64,000 bases of DNA from Cohnella hashimotonis (GTDB lineage Bacteria > Bacillota > Bacilli > Paenibacillales > Paenibacillaceae), in assembly GCF_030014955.1 (NCBI RefSeq), contig NZ_JAGRPV010000001.1, positions 434,001 to 498,000 on the forward strand, given 5' to 3'. A model generated the notes under the pieces. The model was not told the origin of the DNA and did not search any database. It was given only the letters and a program-made list of their open reading frames with translations. A program made the translations under genes and the position numbers. This document shows, piece after piece, positions 35,761 to 45,300 of the stretch. The first letter of the stretch is position 1; every line of letters begins with the position of its first letter.

Positions 35761-36660
35761 TCAAGACTGCGGACGAGCCGTTCGCTCAATGGCATCGGAA
35801 ATGACCAGGTACAGTTGATGCGGAATGTCGTGTCCCATGCCGTCAATCAGCATGAACTCGGCGCCCGGAATGGCAGAAGCCGTGTCCTCGCCGCACGCCG
35901 GGACGAACAAGGGATCGTCCGCGCCATGAATGACAAGAGTCGGTGCTTTTATGGTCGCCAGCCGCGGACGACGATCGCCGGAGACCGCTATCGCAGCGAT
36001 TTGTCGTCCGACACTGCCTGGATCGTAGGCACGCCGGGCTTCCTCCAGAACAAGGGCCCGATAAGCGTCCTCTTCGAACGGATAACCCGTGCCGGCAATG
36101 CGTTTGGCAAAAGAGAGGCTGTGTGCCAAAAAGCCGGCTTCATCCTCAAAGGGGTTCGGCGCCGGTGTCGTCATCATCGCCATGACCTCGGGAGAAGCTT
36201 GCGGAAGGGCGGGATTACCGGAGCTGGACATGATGGAGGTGAGGGATAGAACCCGTTCAGGGTACTCGCTTGCCGCAATCTGGGCGATCATGCCTCCCAT
36301 TGACCTGCCAACGATATGGGCCCGGTCGATGGAAAGGGCGTCGAGCAGTCCGATCGCGTCGTTTGCCATGTCATCGAGCGTGTAAGGAATGTCCGGTCGC
36401 TGTCCCGACATGAGCGCAGTCGCCAATGCGGCAAAATCCATCGTCCGATAGTGGCTAAAATGCGTTGAACAGCCTACGTCGCGATTGTCAAAGCGGATCA
36501 CTCGGAACCCCCGCGCCGCCAATCCTTCGCAAAACGGAACCGTCCAGCGGATCATCTGGGTTCCAAGCCCGGCGATCAGGAGGATAGCCTCGTCAGTTTC
36601 ATAACCGAAATGGTCATAGGCCAGCTCGACGCCGTTCACTTTCACAATGTTCATGGTCAT
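35761..36660 (-). CDS. Alpha/beta hydrolase (RdmC/haloperoxidase-like)
   Basis: A 299-residue hydrolase: ILLIAGLGTQMIRW, FDNRDVGCST, nucleophile VGRSMGGMIAQ (Ser near residue 118), Asp in VIHGADDPLFV and His in DGMGHDIPHQL. The FDNRDxGxST pattern is typical of aclacinomycin methylesterase-like proteins. Its ATG overlaps the stop of the DUF2239 gene (ATGA), so translation is coupled. Substrate unknown. Confidence 0.9.
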   Translation of the reverse strand: MTMNIVKVNGVELAYDHFGYETDEAILLIAGLGTQMIRWTVPFCEGLAARGFRVIRFDNRDVGCSTHFSHYRTMDFAALATALMSGQRPDIPYTLDDMANDAIGLLDALSIDRAHIVGRSMGGMIAQIAASEYPERVLSLTSIMSSSGNPALPQASPEVMAMMTTPAPNPFEDEAGFLAHSLSFAKRIAGTGYPFEEDAYRALVLEEARRAYDPGSVGRQIAAIAVSGDRRPRLATIKAPTLVIHGADDPLFVPACGEDTASAIPGAEFMLIDGMGHDIPHQLYLVISDAIERTARPQS

Positions 36661-37268
36661 ATTCTCCTCTCCGGAAAGGCATGGGCGGATAATTTCTTGA
36701 TATGATTTCGGATATCAGGCGCCCAATCTTCGATAAAGCGGTTAAAACGATCCCCATCACCGGCATACAGTGCGCGCAAAGCTTCTTCGTAATGAAGGAA
36801 GTCCCCGGCCATCGCTGTCATAAAGTTATAGGTTGCTTCTTGTGACTCTCGGATGGTACTCCGCTGTTCTCCTGAGCGGCGAGCTTCATCAATCAGCTTG
36901 CGTAAGGTTACCGACGCCCCGCCAGGTTGGCTCTTGAGCCATTCCCATTGCCGAGGCAATAACGTAACTTCGCCGGATACAACACCCAGCTTGGGGCGGC
37001 CGACCCGCCGTGTCGTCTGGGCATTCACTTCCGTATCGGATGAGCGGCTAAATTGTTCTTCCAATCGTTGAAGCACATCATCTATTTTCCCGCGAAAATC
37101 GACATCGATCGGCTTCCCCGTGGAATCGTCGAATATAAGCAGCTGTGTGCGTTCACTGTCACTTAGAGCAGCCTTCACTGTAGTAACGACGTGCTGCAAC
37201 GAACCGCTGGCGACGATCCCCTCGCCCGAAAATGCTGTGCAGGTTAATTGTGTTAGGGCATGATTCAT
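36657..37268 (-). CDS. DUF2239 family protein
   Basis: A 203-residue protein matching DUF2239: LTCTAFSGEGIVASGSLQ at the start, LLIFDDSTGKPIDVDFRG, and the strongly conserved RRVGRPKLGVVSGEVTLLPR followed by QWEWLKSQPGGASVTLRKL. Family function is unknown; the basic middle segment could contact nucleic acid. ATG 37268 has AAGGAGA upstream. Cotranscribed with the overlapping hydrolase gene. Confidence 0.88.
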   Translation of the reverse strand: MNHALTQLTCTAFSGEGIVASGSLQHVVTTVKAALSDSERTQLLIFDDSTGKPIDVDFRGKIDDVLQRLEEQFSRSSDTEVNAQTTRRVGRPKLGVVSGEVTLLPRQWEWLKSQPGGASVTLRKLIDEARRSGEQRSTIRESQEATYNFMTAMAGDFLHYEEALRALYAGDGDRFNRFIEDWAPDIRNHIKKLSAHAFPERRI

Positions 37269-37322
37269 GCGGATCTCCTTTCTGCTCATCTGAATTATAC
37301 CCGGGTAAAAATAAAAAATCAA

Positions 37323-38213
37323 TCAGCGCATTTTGGATTGAAAAAATTCAATGAGCCTCTCCGACAACTTCTGCTGGGCCTTGCTGATAAATCGGTCTGT
37401 ATAGTACGTCAGCTCCAGGTGGCGAATGGGCGCAGGCTCGGAGATGGGGATGGATACGATATCTGGCCAATCCACATGTTGTTGAAGCAAGTCTCTCGGC
37501 TGTATAGTGACGCCAACGCCGGCGGAAACTAATTGCAGCAAGGAGGAGGCCGAGTCCACCTCCATGACAGTCGGCAATTCAAAGCCTTGTTTTCTGCATG
37601 CTTCATCCACCAAATCCCGACCCAAATAGCCCTTCGGGTACATCACAAGCGAATGCTGCTTGAGCTCCTCCAGAGCGATCTCATCCCTCTTGGCCAGCTC
37701 ACTTGCCGTATGGACAAACAAGTAGTAGGGCTCGCTTCCCAGATGGACTTGAACCAGTCTTTTATCGACGGGACTACGAAGTCCAATGCCTAAATCGACT
37801 TTATGAGCAAGCACCTCATCCCTTACAAAGATCGTCGAGAAAACTTGAAGCTGGGTGTCGGGATATTGGGTCTTGAATTCGACGAAGAGCGGAACTAACC
37901 GGAAATCGAGATCCGAAGGCAATACCGCTAGCCGAACTGTGCCTCGTTTCTCGGATATAAGTTCTTTAATCGCATTTTTCGCATCCGTTTCGGCTTGCAG
38001 CATTTTTATTCCGTATTGATGCAGCAGCTTGCCCGCCTCCGTTACGATCACTTTTTTGCCGATGCGATCGAAGAGCGGGATACCGAAATCTGCTTCAAGC
38101 AGGCGAATTTGCTGGCTTAACGTAGGCTGAGAAATGCCGAGAGCCTCGGCGGCCTTTGTAAAATGAAGATGCTCAAATACAGCCATAAAATACATTATAT
38201 TTCGAGTATCCAC
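37323..38213 (-). CDS. LysR-family transcriptional regulator
   Basis: A 296-residue LysR regulator: HTH at about 1-60 (FTKAAEALGISQPTLSQQIR) and an effector-binding periplasmic-binding-like domain (about 88-296; VRLAVLPSDLDFRLVP, LVSAGVGVTIQPRDL). GTG 38213 is the start, with GAAGGT upstream; the longer frame to 38300 covers the promoter region. It is divergent from a CynX-type transporter gene, its likely target, with a LysR-type box between them. Confidence 0.92.
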   Translation of the reverse strand: MDTRNIMYFMAVFEHLHFTKAAEALGISQPTLSQQIRLLEADFGIPLFDRIGKKVIVTEAGKLLHQYGIKMLQAETDAKNAIKELISEKRGTVRLAVLPSDLDFRLVPLFVEFKTQYPDTQLQVFSTIFVRDEVLAHKVDLGIGLRSPVDKRLVQVHLGSEPYYLFVHTASELAKRDEIALEELKQHSLVMYPKGYLGRDLVDEACRKQGFELPTVMEVDSASSLLQLVSAGVGVTIQPRDLLQQHVDWPDIVSIPISEPAPIRHLELTYYTDRFISKAQQKLSERLIEFFQSKMR

Positions 38214-38230
38214 ATTTTTACCTTCTTTTC

Positions 38231-38297
38231 GATAGTATTTAACTATCATAATAATATTATTTATTGAATTGATCAATGATTGCCAGGGGTCTATACT
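38231..38297 (+). promoter_or_regulatory. LysR box and promoter of the CynX-type gene
   Basis: GATAGT, five bases, ACTATC (38231-38247) contains a T-N11-A motif. TTGATC (38269-38274) and TATACT (38292-38297), 17 nt apart, form a promoter towards the transporter gene, so the box sits at an activator position upstream of the -35. Confidence 0.6.
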
Positions 38298-38331
38298 CAT
38301 CCTTACTTAGCAGCAGGGGGGATGAGCAGCG

Positions 38332-39495
38332 ATGAAAAAACGATTTTATTTATTCGCTTTATGTATGGCGGCCCTGAATTTACGACCCATTATTACGTCG
38401 GCGGCCGTCTTGCTCGGTACGATCCAATCCCAGTTGGGGATGAACGCTTTGACAGCGAGTCTTCTTACCACATTGCCCGTTTTGTGCATGGGGATATTTT
38501 CTCCGGTCGCGACAGTTATAAGCCATCGGATCGGACTGGAACGTACCGTCTTTTTCTCGCTCATTCTCATTACTTTAGCAACGGTACTGCGGGGAAGCGA
38601 CAGTTCTGTCCTGATGCTGCTCGTTACTGCTCTTGCAGGAGGAATCGGTATCAGCTTGGCCGGGCCGATGCTTTCCAGTTTTATTAAGAAGTATTTCCCG
38701 GAGAGACCTGACATCGTCAGCGTTTATTCGATATCGATGACGGTAGGCGCTGCATTGGCTTCGGGCTTCACCATTCCGATATACACGCGCAGCGGACATA
38801 ACTTGCCATTCGCCTTGTCCTGCTGGGCCATTCCAGGTTTGCTCGCGCTTATGGCTTGGCTTGCCTTGGTTCGACGCAAGCATCATCCATCGAACGCAAC
38901 CACGCGTCAGAGACTCCCGATCGCGAACAAAAAAGCGATTCAACTGACTGTTTTTTTCGGTTTAATGGCCAGCATGTTTTACTCGATTACAGCATGGATC
39001 TCGCCGATCGCCCGCAGCTTCGGATACAGCCCGGCAAGTTCCGCGATGTTTCTTACTATTTTCACCATGATCCAGATTCCGATTGCATGGATTGTTCCGC
39101 ATGTCGTTAAACGTTCCGGAAAACCCAAATTGCTGCTTGTCTTATGCAGCTTGTCGGAGCTTATAGGCGTGGGCATGCTGCTGCTGCAGTTTCCGATGCT
39201 TCCGGCGGTCCTTTTTCTAGGGATCGGGGCGGGCGGATTGTTCCCACTGGCGCTGATGCTCCCGATTAGCGAGACCAGGACGGCGGAGGAAGCTGGGACT
39301 TGGTCGGCCATGTCGCAGATGGGCGGTTATGTGATGGGGGCTTGCGGTCCGCTTTTGATGGGCTGGATCTATGATCAGAGCGGTAGCTTCACATCTTCGA
39401 TTTTCGCGATGCTCCTTATCGTTATGGCGATGATCGCCGTGCAGGTATGGATGACCGTGGGCAGCAAAGAAGCGGAAGGACGGGGGCGTCGGTGA
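38332..39495 (+). CDS. CynX/NimT-type MFS transporter
   Basis: A 387-residue twelve-helix transporter with the start typical of the CynX/NimT group (MAALNLRPIITSAAVLLG) and conserved glycine-rich helices (LAGGIGISLAGPMLSSFIKK). Members move cyanate, nitroimidazoles or other small compounds, mostly as exporters, and are often controlled by a divergent LysR regulator, as here. The extreme C-terminus is basic (EAEGRGRR). The GGGGGGAT SD supports ATG 38332. Confidence 0.9.
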   Translation: MKKRFYLFALCMAALNLRPIITSAAVLLGTIQSQLGMNALTASLLTTLPVLCMGIFSPVATVISHRIGLERTVFFSLILITLATVLRGSDSSVLMLLVTALAGGIGISLAGPMLSSFIKKYFPERPDIVSVYSISMTVGAALASGFTIPIYTRSGHNLPFALSCWAIPGLLALMAWLALVRRKHHPSNATTRQRLPIANKKAIQLTVFFGLMASMFYSITAWISPIARSFGYSPASSAMFLTIFTMIQIPIAWIVPHVVKRSGKPKLLLVLCSLSELIGVGMLLLQFPMLPAVLFLGIGAGGLFPLALMLPISETRTAEEAGTWSAMSQMGGYVMGACGPLLMGWIYDQSGSFTSSIFAMLLIVMAMIAVQVWMTVGSKEAEGRGRR

Positions 39496-39562
39496 AGCCT
39501 TTCGCCGCTGCCTCAAGATCATCGATTTCCTGTGCGGTCAGCGCGATTTCGGCGGCTTTACA
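39485..39562 (-). pseudogene. Possible C-terminal remnant of an aldo/keto reductase gene
   Basis: Read on the minus strand this stretch gives KAAEIALTAQEIDDLEAAAK followed by GFTDAP, which resembles the closing helices of aldo/keto reductases. It has no start or catalytic part and overlaps the last codons of the CynX-type gene. It could be chance; low confidence. Confidence 0.3.
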
Positions 39563-39704
39563 TCTTCTGCTAATCGTCAAACCGGGTGTTTATGAAGCTT
39601 GTTTTAATGACTGTTTCGGTCAAAGATATTGAAGTACACTACAAGTAGGAGCGATTCAAGTGTTACCTTTCGTGAACAGCGATCTCTCGAGAAGGAGAAT
39701 AAAA

Positions 39705-40286
39705 ATGGCAGAGATTCTTTTATTGCACCACGTCATGGGGCTGACAAAGGGAATTCACGCTTTCGCCGACAAGCTCAGAGCGGCGGGGCACACGGTTCAT
39801 GTTCCTGACTTTTTCGACGGTCATTTGTTTGCCGCGATGGAGGATGGCATGGCGTATGTCAATAAGATCGGCTTCGAAGAGATCGCCGAGCGGGGGATAA
39901 GGGCGGCCCATGCGCTTCCGCGTGAGATCGTCTACGCGGGTTTTTCGCTCGGCGTGGTTGCAGCCCAGAAGCTCGCCCAGACTCGCGAAGGCGCTCGTGG
40001 TGCATTGCTGTTTCACGCTTGCGTTCCGCCCTCGGCGTTCGGATCTCCCTGGCCGGCGGGACTGCCGGCGCAGATTCACGGCATGGACGCAGATCCGTAT
40101 TTGGTGGATGAGGGCGATATTGAGGCAGCGCGCGAGCTCGTGGCAACGGCCGATCTTGCCGAGCTTTTCCTGTACCCGGGGGATCAACATTTGTTCGCAG
40201 ACAGCAGTTTGCCGTCCTTTAACGTAGACGCGACGACGCTGGCCTTGCAGCGTGTACTCGAATTCCTTGGGCATTTGGATGCTTAA
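39705..40286 (+). CDS. Dienelactone hydrolase family protein
   Basis: A 193-residue protein of the DLH family: LLLHHVMGLTKGIHAFADKL, VHVPDFFDGHLF, the nucleophile region VYAGFSLGVVAAQKL (Ser where classical DLH has Cys), Asp/His region LYPGDQHLFAD. The Ser variant suggests an esterase-like or non-catalytic role rather than true dienelactone hydrolysis. ATG 39705 follows AGAAGGAG. Followed closely by the YcaQ-like gene. Confidence 0.88.
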   Translation: MAEILLLHHVMGLTKGIHAFADKLRAAGHTVHVPDFFDGHLFAAMEDGMAYVNKIGFEEIAERGIRAAHALPREIVYAGFSLGVVAAQKLAQTREGARGALLFHACVPPSAFGSPWPAGLPAQIHGMDADPYLVDEGDIEAARELVATADLAELFLYPGDQHLFADSSLPSFNVDATTLALQRVLEFLGHLDA

Positions 40287-40311
40287 GATAGAGGCAAATG
40301 AAGGAGCCGAT

Positions 40312-41499
40312 GTGTGCTTGATCCAATTGACGAACCGCCAGGCACGGCAGTTTCTGCTATTGAAGCACGGACTATTAGGCGAATACCGTTTTATCGGAAA
40401 GCAGGGCGTATTGGATTTTGTGCGGCAAGCCGGCTGTATTCAATACGATCCCATCGATGTTTGCGGAAAAAACGCCGAGCTGGTGCTGCAGTCGCGAATC
40501 AACGGATTTACCAAGAATATGCTTGCCGAGCTCCTGTATCAAGAGCGATTGCTTGTCGATTATCCCGACAAAAATCTGGCCATTATCCCTGTCGAGGACT
40601 GGCCGTATTTTGAACGTTACAGGCAGGCCGCACGGCAGCATGCCGAGCGCTATCCCGACATGGAAGCGTTGATGGAGCAAGTTCGCGCACACATTCGATT
40701 TCACGGCCCGCTAAGTTCCGACGATCTTAAATTGGACGGGAATTTCGCTTGGCGATCGGCCATTCACTGGAGCAGCGGAAGCAATCCATCCCGGTCGGTG
40801 CTGGAGCAGATGTACTCGACGGGCGAATTGATTCTCCATCACAAAAAAGGAACGCGCAAATATTACGATATTGCCGGAAAGTACATAACGCCGGATCTGC
40901 TGAATGCGCCAGAGCCGCTGGAGGACGAGCTTGAGCATCATAAGTGGCGAGTACTGCGTCGAATCGGCGCCGTTGGCCTGTTATGGAATCGCGCATCCGA
41001 TGCCTGGTTAAACATATGGGGATTAAAAGCGGAGCACCGCAACGAGGTTTTCCGTCAGCTTTTGCACGAAGCTCGCATTGTTGCCGTTGCCGTGGAACGA
41101 ATGAAAGATACGCTTTATTGCCGAGCGGAAGACTTGCCGCTTCTTGAAGCCGTTCTGCAGAATCCAGCGCCGAAATGGCGCTGCGAGCTGATTGCCCCGC
41201 TAGATTCTTTCATGTGGGACAGAAAATTGATTAACGAATGGTTTGGATTCGATTATACCTGGGAGATTTACACGCCAGCAATCAAACGGAAATTCGGCTA
41301 TTACGTATTGCCTCTCCTATACGGAGAAAGCTTCATCGGCCGGGCCGAAATCATCGCGGAGCGAAAAACCGGGACGCTTGTTGTCAAAAACATCTGGTAC
41401 GAAAAAGACGTAAAGCCAACCAAGCAATTGCGAACAGCCTTGAACGAGTGCTTTCAACGTTTTGCGCTGTTTAACGAATGCGGGACGATTGCTGATTGA
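40312..41499 (+). CDS. YcaQ/AlkX-like winged-helix DNA glycosylase
   Basis: A 395-residue protein of the HTH_42 family (PF06224), which includes AlkZ and YcaQ/AlkX, glycosylases that unhook interstrand DNA crosslinks. It carries the QxD form of the catalytic motif typical of AlkX (AGCIQYDPIDV near residue 45) and the family signature IAPLDSFMWDRKLINEWFGF. It contains several winged-helix units. GTG 40312 is taken because AAGGAG ends 5 nt before; TTG 40318 is the alternative, and longer frames overlap the preceding gene. A palindromic repeat array follows its stop. Confidence 0.85.
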   Translation: MCLIQLTNRQARQFLLLKHGLLGEYRFIGKQGVLDFVRQAGCIQYDPIDVCGKNAELVLQSRINGFTKNMLAELLYQERLLVDYPDKNLAIIPVEDWPYFERYRQAARQHAERYPDMEALMEQVRAHIRFHGPLSSDDLKLDGNFAWRSAIHWSSGSNPSRSVLEQMYSTGELILHHKKGTRKYYDIAGKYITPDLLNAPEPLEDELEHHKWRVLRRIGAVGLLWNRASDAWLNIWGLKAEHRNEVFRQLLHEARIVAVAVERMKDTLYCRAEDLPLLEAVLQNPAPKWRCELIAPLDSFMWDRKLINEWFGFDYTWEIYTPAIKRKFGYYVLPLLYGESFIGRAEIIAERKTGTLVVKNIWYEKDVKPTKQLRTALNECFQRFALFNECGTIAD

Positions 41500-41849
41500 A
41501 AAGTGTTTATATCATTCAACATTATTTGTCCAAATAGCTCAAAAATGAGCTATTCTCGCATGCTCAGCCTTCAGTCGGCAGCCACCGGCTCGCGACCGAT
41601 GCAAGAATAGCGCAGAAATGCGCTATTTTTGCATGCAAATACTTCAGTTGATCGCCACTGGCTCGCGTCATGCTCAGCATAGCGCAAATTTGCGCTATTC
41701 TCGCTTGCTTGAAGTTCAGTCGACCGCCCACTACTCGCTTCATGCCCGGAATAGCGCAGATATGCGCTATTCTCGCATGCATGGAAGTCACTTTTTACCA
41801 AAAGAAATTTACGCAGGAAGAAGCTCGTTGTACACACTTAAACGGTCCG
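41500..41849. other. Intergenic stretch dominated by a palindromic repeat array
   Basis: 350 bases between convergent genes. Nearly all of it is the tandem repeat array at 41533-41771; the remaining edges show no gene. Short open frames on both strands exist only because the unit length is a multiple of three. Confidence 0.7.
41533..41771. repeat. Tandem array of about 72-bp palindromic units
   Basis: Four hairpins at 41533-41554, 41606-41627, 41679-41698 and 41750-41771, each of the form ATAGCGCA/TGCGCTAT (AGCTCA/TGAGCT in the first) around a 3-4-nt loop. Spacing is 72-73 bp. The spacers are related too: a CTCGCATGC-like start, TTCAGTCGA, CCGCCACTGGCTCGC, then ATGC before the next hairpin. 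A fifth, single copy lies at 29192. This is a dispersed palindromic repeat family amplified in place; a role as terminator or mRNA-stabilising element is possible. Confidence 0.85.
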
Positions 41850-42254
41850 TCATTGCCTGCTGCTGAAACGTCTAATCGCTTCCTCCGTCACAGGCGCGAA
41901 GAGGTTGATCAGGTTGCCGTCGGGATCGCGAAGCAGCGCGGCACGGTTCCCCCAAGGCATCGTAGTCGGCTCCTTAACCCAGTCGTCGACAAGCGGCTTC
42001 AAGCGCTCGTACTCGGCATCGACATCGTCGACGCGGAGCTCGATGATGACGGAGCGGTTGGCGGCCGCCGCTGCAGAGCCGGCGCCGAACAGCGGCACCG
42101 TCTGGGAGTGACCGATCGCCAACGTGCACGAGGGCATAACGAGCTCGGCAAAGACGGGTGCGGGGCGTTCGGCCGAAACCCCCGTCATTTTCTCGTAGAA
42201 CGCCACAAGGCGATCCACGTCGTCGGTAATGATGCGTACAGAAGCAAAATTCAT
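41850..42254 (-). CDS. VOC (glyoxalase-like) family protein
   Basis: A 134-residue VOC-fold protein: RIITDDVDRLVAFYEKMTG at the start, VDDVDAEYERLKPL in the middle and the signature LLRDPDGNLINLF near the end. Single-domain members form dimers; the substrate is unknown. ATG 42254 follows AAGGATG; TTG 42260 is an alternative. Confidence 0.88.
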   Translation of the reverse strand: MNFASVRIITDDVDRLVAFYEKMTGVSAERPAPVFAELVMPSCTLAIGHSQTVPLFGAGSAAAAANRSVIIELRVDDVDAEYERLKPLVDDWVKEPTTMPWGNRAALLRDPDGNLINLFAPVTEEAIRRFSSRQ

Positions 42255-42394
42255 GAGCAATCATCCTTTCTTGAATGAAATACTTCGCATATATCTCCAA
42301 AGCGCTTTGCGTTTGCCTGTTCCGATCATACAAAAACGCCACTGACGACATTATGTCAGTGACGTTTTATGAACTCCATACCGGCCGTGCGTTG

Positions 42395-45300
42395 TTAGGG
42401 TACGATCGGGAGCGGAATATCGATCGCGAGCAGGCAGCCGACATCGCCGTTCGCGGATACGGCGAACGCGCCGCCGTGGCGGTCCACGCGCTCCTTCATC
42501 GCAGTCAGGCCGAAGCCGAACGGACCGGCTTCGTACGGTCGCCCGTCGCTCGCCAGACGGAAGCGGAGCTGAGCATCGGAGGCGCCCAATCGGAAGGCGA
42601 ACGAGCGGCTTCCGCCATGACGAATTCCGTTCGTCAACCCCTCCTGCAGCGCGCGGTACAGCGTTGCGCCGAGCGCTTCGTCCAGCGCGGGCAGCGGCTC
42701 GATCGTGTAATCGATGGTAACGCCGGTCAGCTCTTCCGTCCGGCGAAGCAAACTATGCAGCGCAGGAAGCAGCGCTTCCTGCTCGTCGGCCGTCTTCAGC
42801 ATGCGCACCGTGCGCCGGATCTCGTCGAGACCTTCCCGCACCGACTCGCGGGCGACATCCAGCTTGCCGGCAGCCCGCTGCGGGTCGCCGTCGAACAGCA
42901 GCTTCGCCGCTTCGATCTGGATCATCGCGGCCGTCAGCGTGTGGCCGACCTGGTCGTGCATGTCATGCGCGATCCGATTGCGCTCCTCCAGCACGGACAC
43001 TTCCGCAAGCGCCTGCGCCGTCTCATGCACGGAGTCGATCAGCTGCCGGTTGGCATGCTCCAGCTCGGCCGTACGCTCCTTCACGAGCCGCTCGAGCGAA
43101 CCCGTCAGCCGCGACAGCTGCAGGTGAACGCGCACGCGGGCAAGCATGTCGTCGAAGACGACGGGCTTCACCAGATAATCGTTGGCGCCTGCGTCGAATC
43201 CGGCCGCAATGTCGGCCGGACTGCCGGTGGCGGTCAGCAGCAGGATCGGCAGCGCCCCGGCGTCGTAAGACAGGCGCAGGGTCCGGCACAAGTCGTAGCC
43301 GTTCATGATCGGCATCATGACGTCGGCGATGACCATATCGGGCTTGCCGTTCGCGGCGATCCACACCAGCGCCTCCCGACCGTCGGCCGCCGGTACGGTT
43401 TGCATCCCTTGCAGCGACAGCAGATTGATCAGGACCTGGCGGTTAATGGCATCGTCGTCGACGATCAGCGCGACGGCTGCCGCCAGGTCGGCGTTCGGAG
43501 CGTTAGGGGACGGTACGGAAACCGGAGCGGGCGCAATCGGTTCGTCGTCAAGGGCGTCATGCGCCGATTCTGCTTCGGCGATCGCGACCGTTGCCGCTGT
43601 CTCGGCGATCGCGGCTATCGCAGCTGCCTTTGCAGCTTCGGCTGTCACTGTTTCTCCCGCCACAGCCGCCGCTACTGCTTCTTCCGCCGCCGCTGCCGCC
43701 TCGCCGCGCTCCGCGATCGGCAGCGTAAACGTGAACACGCTGCCCTTGCCGGGCTCGGAAACGCAGGAAAGCAAGCCCCCGTGGAGCTCGACGAGCTTCC
43801 GCGCTAGCGGCAGGCCGAGTCCGGCGCCGCGCAAGCCGGCTTCGCCCTGCTCGAACGGCTCGAACAGCCGCGGCAGCTCCTGCGGATCGATGCCGACGCC
43901 CGTGTCGGCGACCGATACGTGCAGCTCCCTGCCGACCGGCTTGGCCGTCACGCGAATGACGCCGGCATCGGTATACTTGATCGCATTGCCCATCAGGTTA
44001 AACAGCACCTGCTGAATGCGGTTCTCGTCGGCGAATACGAGCGGCGCATCGTCCGCAATGTCGACCGATACGCGCAGCCCCTTATCCCGGGCAAGCGGGG
44101 CCACGAGCGCGGCGACGACGCCGGTCAGCGGCGCCAGGGCTATCGGTTCGCGCTGCAGCCGCAGATCGCCGTGCTTGAGCTTGGAGATGTCGAGAATATC
44201 GTCGACCATGTGCGAGAGCCGCTTGCCGCTGACGGCGATCATCTGCAGCTGGTCGGCAATCGGCTCGCCGACAGGGCCGGCCGCGCCGCGCGCGAGCGTA
44301 TCCGCGATGCCGATAATGCCGTTCAGCGGCGTACGCAGCTCGTGCGACGTGTTCGCGAGAAAGTCGTCCTTCAGCTTGTCGAGCTCCGTCAGCCGGGTGC
44401 TCTTGCGTTCTAGCTCTTCGGCGTGACGCTCGGCTTGCGCGTACACCGCCCGCACCCTTTCCCGCAGCACCATCCCCATGCAGAACAGCAGCACGAAGAA
44501 GGCGTGCATGAACCGGCTTTGCTCGAAAATAAGACGGTCCAGCCACCACCACCAGATGCCCGCGGCCGAGAGACAGTAGACGGCCAGCACGGGACCGAGC
44601 GCGGAGAAGCCGGCCAGGTACCAGAGCGATTCCGCGCTCCGCTGCCTGCGGTAATGGGCGACGGAATGCCCAAGCACAATCGCGATGATCGGAATCATGA
44701 GCAGGAAAAAAGCCGTGTTCGTCGCCGGGTAGGCAGGCGGAGCGAAGACGGCGGCGCCGACCGTGACGAGAAAAATCGGCGGCATGGCCTGCCACAGCCG
44801 ACGAACGATTTTCCGGTAACCCGGACCGAAAACGGATTCGTAGAACAGAAGAAAGCACATGACGCCAAGCGGCACGAACGCATTCAAATAGTAGGGATAC
44901 AGGTACGTATCCGCGAACAGCTGCAGAATGGGATACGCCCGACCGACGCACAGCGACGAGATGTAGAGGGCGAACAAGGCGAAATAAAGGTAGCTGCGGT
45001 CTCGGCGGGAAAAGAAAAAAACGAGCGCGCCCGCGCCGATCAACACAGAGACGAAGCCGAGCGCGATCAAATAAGCGTAATCTCCGAACAACGCGGCAAG
45101 CTGATCGGCATAGCTGCGAATATAAACGCCGCCTGCGCCTGCATATTCATTGTCTTTGTATACGCGGATATATAAGGTGCGATCGGCCGACGGGTCGAGC
45201 GGCAACGAGGCGCGCCCCAGGCTGGACCCGGGCACGATGCGGCGCTCGTACGGCTCGCGCATGCCGCGTTCCAGAATGACGGAGCCCCCCAGATAAACCT

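Noticed and set aside
41533..41771. CRISPR array
   Set aside because: Regular spacing, but the intervening segments are related to each other instead of unique, the repeat is a short hairpin, and no cas genes are near.
41564..41866. Small proteins with internal repeats on both strands
   Set aside because: They are translations of the 72-bp palindromic array; open frames exist in several frames because the unit length is a multiple of three.
42295..42312. cre-like AAAGCGCTTT upstream of the VOC gene
   Set aside because: The flanking TG...CA positions of the cre consensus are absent; probably a chance palindrome.
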